Shown: positions 61,168-64,000 of the stretch, piece by piece
Numbering within the stretch: the first letter of the stretch is position 1
How the letters are laid out: each line of letters begins with the position of its first letter
DNA from: Desulfurispirillum indicum S5
GTDB lineage: Bacteria; Chrysiogenota; Chrysiogenetes; Chrysiogenales; Chrysiogenaceae
DNA: 64,000 nt
Assembly: GCF_000177635.2 (NCBI RefSeq)
Contig: NC_014836.1
Location: 1 to 64,000, forward strand
Direction: 5' to 3'
Translations under genes and position numbers: made by a program
Notes under the pieces: generated by a model
Told to the model about the DNA's origin: nothing
Databases searched by the model: none
Seen by the model: the letters and a program-made list of their open reading frames with translations, nothing else

Positions 61168-63501
61168 TCAGGAGTCGCCTTTGATCCTGTGGTCATCAAT
61201 GAACTGGCGCACCTGGGAAATCAGGGTTTGAGGCGGACAGGCATGTTTCTGCAGAATGTTATGCACATGCCCTTCAAGCTTGCGACAGTCTGCGGGATCA
61301 AGCTCCCTGGATGTCAGGACAATAACCGGGAGCTTGCTCCACTGGGGGTGAGCCTTCAGGTGAGCAGCAAAGGTAAACCCATCCATGACCGGCATCACCA
61401 GGTCAAGCAGAATCAATGCTGGCTGGTGTTCGGAAAGCATCTGCAGTGCGTGTTTGCCATGTTCCGCTTCTATGACTGCGTAGCCTTCCGCAACGAGCAC
61501 TTCCCTGAGGGTGGAGCGGGTGATGGCGTCGTCGTCAACCACCAGGACGGGCTGCTGGTGGCCGGGGTGGCGGTATCGGCTGATTACGTCCCGCAGCACT
61601 TCCCTGTCAACGGGCTTGACCAGATACTCTGATGCGCCCAGAGAGAAGCCGGTGCTCTTTTCGTTGAGAATGGTCACCATGATGACGGGAATATGACGGG
61701 TTTGGCTGTTGGCTTTCAGCTGGCTCAGAACCTGCCATCCATCCATGCCGGGCATCATGACGTCCAGGGTGATGGCGGTGGGAAGGAATTTCTCAGCCAA
61801 CTCCAGGGCCTGCTTGCCATCGGAGGCCTGGACGACACTGTATCCCTCCCTGACCAGCGAGCGGGAGATAATATCCCGCACCACAGGGTCGTCATCCACT
61901 ATGAGAATCACATGTTCACCGCTACCCTGGATTGTCGTGGGAGTGGTCTTTTCGCCAGCTGGCTGCTGCGCTGGTGGCCGAAGCGTTTTTCGCGGCAGCT
62001 GGACCGTGAAGTGTGAGCCCTTGCCTGGGGTGCTCTCGACACGGATAGATCCACCCATCATATGGCAGAAGTGTTGGCTGATGGAGAGCCCCAGTCCAGT
62101 TCCTCCGTATTTGCGCGTCGTAGAAGCATCGGCCTGGGTGAAGGCCTTGAAGAGTCGATCCACCTGTTCAGGATCCATGCCAATGCCTGTATCATGGACA
62201 CTCACGACGATATGCTCGCCATGGTTCTGCACCTCGACGGTGATCTCCCCCTGGTGGGTGAATTTGGTGGCATTACTGAGGAGGTTGATCAGAATCTGGC
62301 GCACTTTGGTCTGGTCAGCGTGCATCATGCCAATATCGGGACTGAGTACGAGCTGAAACTGATTGCCCTGCTTTTCCATAAGGGGAGTCATGATCGCCAC
62401 CACATCGTGGAGAAGCTGCGTTATGTCAAAATCTTCCAGGAACAGATCCATTTTTCCCGCTTCAATCTTGGAAATGTCCAGAATGTCGTTGACGATTGAC
62501 AGCAGGTGCAGGCCCGCCTTGTTGATCTTCTCCAGGTCCTGCTGAACGCTTTGGGTATTGCCTGCGGCGATGTCTTCCTGGGTCATTTCACTGTAGCCGA
62601 TAATGGCATTCAGCGGGGTGCGCAGCTCATGGCTCATGTTGGCCAGAAACTGGGCCTTGGCCTCACTGGCTGCTTCGGCGGCAGTGCGGGCCTGCTCCAG
62701 TTCCTGCTGGGCCAGGCGCAGTCGCTTCAGCATCTGGTTGAAAGACAGCGCGATCTGGCGCATTTCTCCCTCGGCGTTGCCTTCAAACTGTACCTGGGTA
62801 GACAGGTCGCCACTGCGACCTGTGTGGCGAATGGCGTGAATGAGGCGCGCCATGGAGCGATTGATGGAGAGCGTCATGGTGGCGACGGGAACCAGCAGCA
62901 GGAAGATGATGGTCAGGACGATAAAGGCGCTCAGGCGAACCTGACCCCAGAACAGGGTATTGATCTCATCCAGGTAGACCCCACTGCCCAGCACCCAGTC
63001 CCACGGCTCGAAGTACTTGAGGTATGAGACCTTTGGCACGGATTCGCTATGCCCGGGTTTAGGCCAGAGATACTCCATGTAGCCCTGCTGGCTTGCCCTG
63101 GCAATTTCCACCGATGTCACAAAGAGCCTTTTCCCGGCAGGATCTGTATAGGATGAAAGATCCTGCCCATCCAGCTGTGGCTGAATGGGGTGCATGATCA
63201 TGCGGGGATGGGTGTCATTGATCCAGAAGTACTCATTGTTTTCGTAACGCATGGAGCGCAGGAGATCTTTACTGATGCGCTGGGCTTCCTCCCGGCTCAT
63301 GAGTCCGGCGCGCTCCTGCTGCTCATAGAAGCTGAGAACACTGTAGGCATTCTGTACGGCGTAGCGTACCGCATCCTTGCGGGACTCCCAGAGGCTTTTG
63401 TGGAGAGTGTTTATGGAAAGCGAGATCAGGAGCGCCATACCGGCAGCCACGATGATCACAAAGGTGATGATTTTGCCCCGGATGGTATTGAGGAGGCCCA
63501 T
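61168..63501 (-). CDS. Hybrid sensor histidine kinase with cache domain and two receivers
   Basis: The 777-residue protein has a membrane helix, a periplasmic single-cache domain (about residues 35-185: NEYFWINDTHPRMIMHP, GKRLFVTSVEIA, WDWVLGSGVY), a second helix, HAMP, HisKA (NMSHELRTPLNAIIGYSE), HATPase (NLLSNATKFTH, GTGLGLSISQ) and two receiver domains (TLDVMMPGMDG and LLDLVMPVMDG). The cache fold usually binds small organic acids or amino acids. It starts at 63501. An upstream related gene is cut by the window edge. Confidence 0.94.
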   Translation of the reverse strand: MGLLNTIRGKIITFVIIVAAGMALLISLSINTLHKSLWESRKDAVRYAVQNAYSVLSFYEQQERAGLMSREEAQRISKDLLRSMRYENNEYFWINDTHPRMIMHPIQPQLDGQDLSSYTDPAGKRLFVTSVEIARASQQGYMEYLWPKPGHSESVPKVSYLKYFEPWDWVLGSGVYLDEINTLFWGQVRLSAFIVLTIIFLLLVPVATMTLSINRSMARLIHAIRHTGRSGDLSTQVQFEGNAEGEMRQIALSFNQMLKRLRLAQQELEQARTAAEAASEAKAQFLANMSHELRTPLNAIIGYSEMTQEDIAAGNTQSVQQDLEKINKAGLHLLSIVNDILDISKIEAGKMDLFLEDFDITQLLHDVVAIMTPLMEKQGNQFQLVLSPDIGMMHADQTKVRQILINLLSNATKFTHQGEITVEVQNHGEHIVVSVHDTGIGMDPEQVDRLFKAFTQADASTTRKYGGTGLGLSISQHFCHMMGGSIRVESTPGKGSHFTVQLPRKTLRPPAQQPAGEKTTPTTIQGSGEHVILIVDDDPVVRDIISRSLVREGYSVVQASDGKQALELAEKFLPTAITLDVMMPGMDGWQVLSQLKANSQTRHIPVIMVTILNEKSTGFSLGASEYLVKPVDREVLRDVISRYRHPGHQQPVLVVDDDAITRSTLREVLVAEGYAVIEAEHGKHALQMLSEHQPALILLDLVMPVMDGFTFAAHLKAHPQWSKLPVIVLTSRELDPADCRKLEGHVHNILQKHACPPQTLISQVRQFIDDHRIKGDS

Positions 63502-63588
63502 GAAATTCTCCCAGGAAAACTGATGGTACAAACAGGTTCTGGCAGGAAAATGTTATTGCATAGCAGCAAAAGGCACAAGGAGAAAGTT

Positions 63589-64000
63589 TCACTTCCCGTT
63601 TGATTTGCGATGGCGCGTCAGGAAGTTGCGAACCTGGGAGAGAATGGCTTTGGCGGAGGAAGCATCTTTTTGCAGGATTTCTTCCACAAAGCCCTGCAGG
63701 CGCTCACGGTCATTGCGATGCAGCTCTTTGGCCGTGAGGACGATAACCGGGATGGACTTCCAGCGCGGGTCTGCCTGAAGAGCCTGGACAAAAGCAAAAC
63801 CGTCCATCACGGGCATCATCAGGTCCAGCAGAATGATATGGGGCAGTTCTGGCAGGGTCTGCAGCAGTTCCACCGCCTCGGCGCCATGCTCCGCCTGCTG
63901 TACTTCATAGTGCTCCTCGCTGAGGATGCTGGCGATGGTGTTGCGTGTCAGGGGTTCATCTTCAACGATAAGGATTCGGGCCCCGTGGCGGTAGCGCTGC
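63589..64000 (-). CDS. Receiver-domain protein, C-terminal part (cut by window edge)
   Basis: Reading right to left from the window edge, the frame opens ARILIVEDEPLTRNT, continues to LLDLMMPVMDGFAFVQAL and ends SQVRNFLTRHRKSNGK. It is strongly similar to the last receiver domain of the hybrid kinase at 61168-63501, so it is probably the end of a tandem paralogous hybrid kinase. The start lies beyond 64000. It ends 88 bp before the kinase start. Confidence 0.88.
   Translation of the reverse strand, partial: QRYRHGARILIVEDEPLTRNTIASILSEEHYEVQQAEHGAEAVELLQTLPELPHIILLDLMMPVMDGFAFVQALQADPRWKSIPVIVLTAKELHRNDRERLQGFVEEILQKDASSAKAILSQVRNFLTRHRKSNGK

Overview
The window looks like the dnaA end of a mid-to-high-GC, Gram-negative, probably anaerobic bacterium. 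It opens with dnaA-dnaN-recF and a likely oriC segment. It also carries a multihaem c-type cytochrome under sigma-54 control, TRAP transport, a pseudopilin (type II secretion) operon, outer-membrane porin and efflux proteins, and many c-di-GMP and two-component proteins. A Chrysiogenota organism such as Desulfurispirillum would fit, but that is a guess from gene content, not a placement. No tRNA, rRNA or CRISPR array was found.

Layout. (1) 1-3.8 kb: dnaA, oriC-like spacer, dnaN, recF. (2) 3.8-5.7 kb, minus strand: NAD(P)HX repair enzyme and ridA. (3) 5.86-16.37 kb: a 10,496-bp compound transposon bounded by an 8-bp target duplication. Its left end is a truncated ISPpu12-like ISL3 element (merR-czcD). 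Next come IS6100 and an In4-type class 1 integron (orf5, sul1, qacEdelta1, aadA1, attI1, intI1). Its right end is a complete 3372-bp ISPpu12-like element (merR-czcD-lspA-tnpA). It sits just upstream of a leucine-attenuated leuA. (4) 16.4-17.8 kb: leader peptide, attenuator and a short 2-isopropylmalate synthase. (5) 17.8-26.7 kb, minus strand: an EAL-CBS-GGDEF protein, then a signalling unit read right to left: NIF3, PhnD-like lipoprotein, sensor kinase with a CXXCH haem site, sigma-54 activator, and, behind a sigma-54 promoter, a 29-residue membrane peptide and a hexahaem cytochrome. (6) 26.9-29.4 kb: HD-GYP-like protein, diguanylate cyclase, UspA. (7) 29.7-32.7 kb: a TRAP transporter. (8) 32.9-45.8 kb: a copper/silver resistance region with a CusCBA pump (CusF fused to CusB), two free CusF proteins, two paralogous Cys/His-rich exported proteins, a repeat protein, a CopA-type ATPase flanked by two small paralogous HTH proteins, and a porin. 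(9) 46.3-47.9 kb: an AT-rich three-gene cassette of unknown function containing a TIGR04255-like protein. (10) 48-55.3 kb: lysine biosynthesis (lysA-dapF-dapA-dapB) with a rubrerythrin, MTA phosphorylase, and glnB-glnA behind a sigma-54 promoter. (11) 55.7-60.6 kb: gspGHIJKLM. (12) 60.7-64 kb: a lipoprotein and two tandem hybrid-kinase genes, the second cut by the window edge.

The integron supplies sulfonamide, streptomycin/spectinomycin and (weakly) quaternary ammonium resistance, and the ISPpu12 passengers add divalent metal efflux. Together with the chromosomal-looking copper/silver cluster this suggests a polluted or wastewater-type habitat. The most promising unexplained systems are the haem-sensor/sigma-54/cytochrome unit at 19.8-26.7 kb, the TIGR04255 cassette, and the group of small exported metal-associated proteins at 40-41.5 kb.
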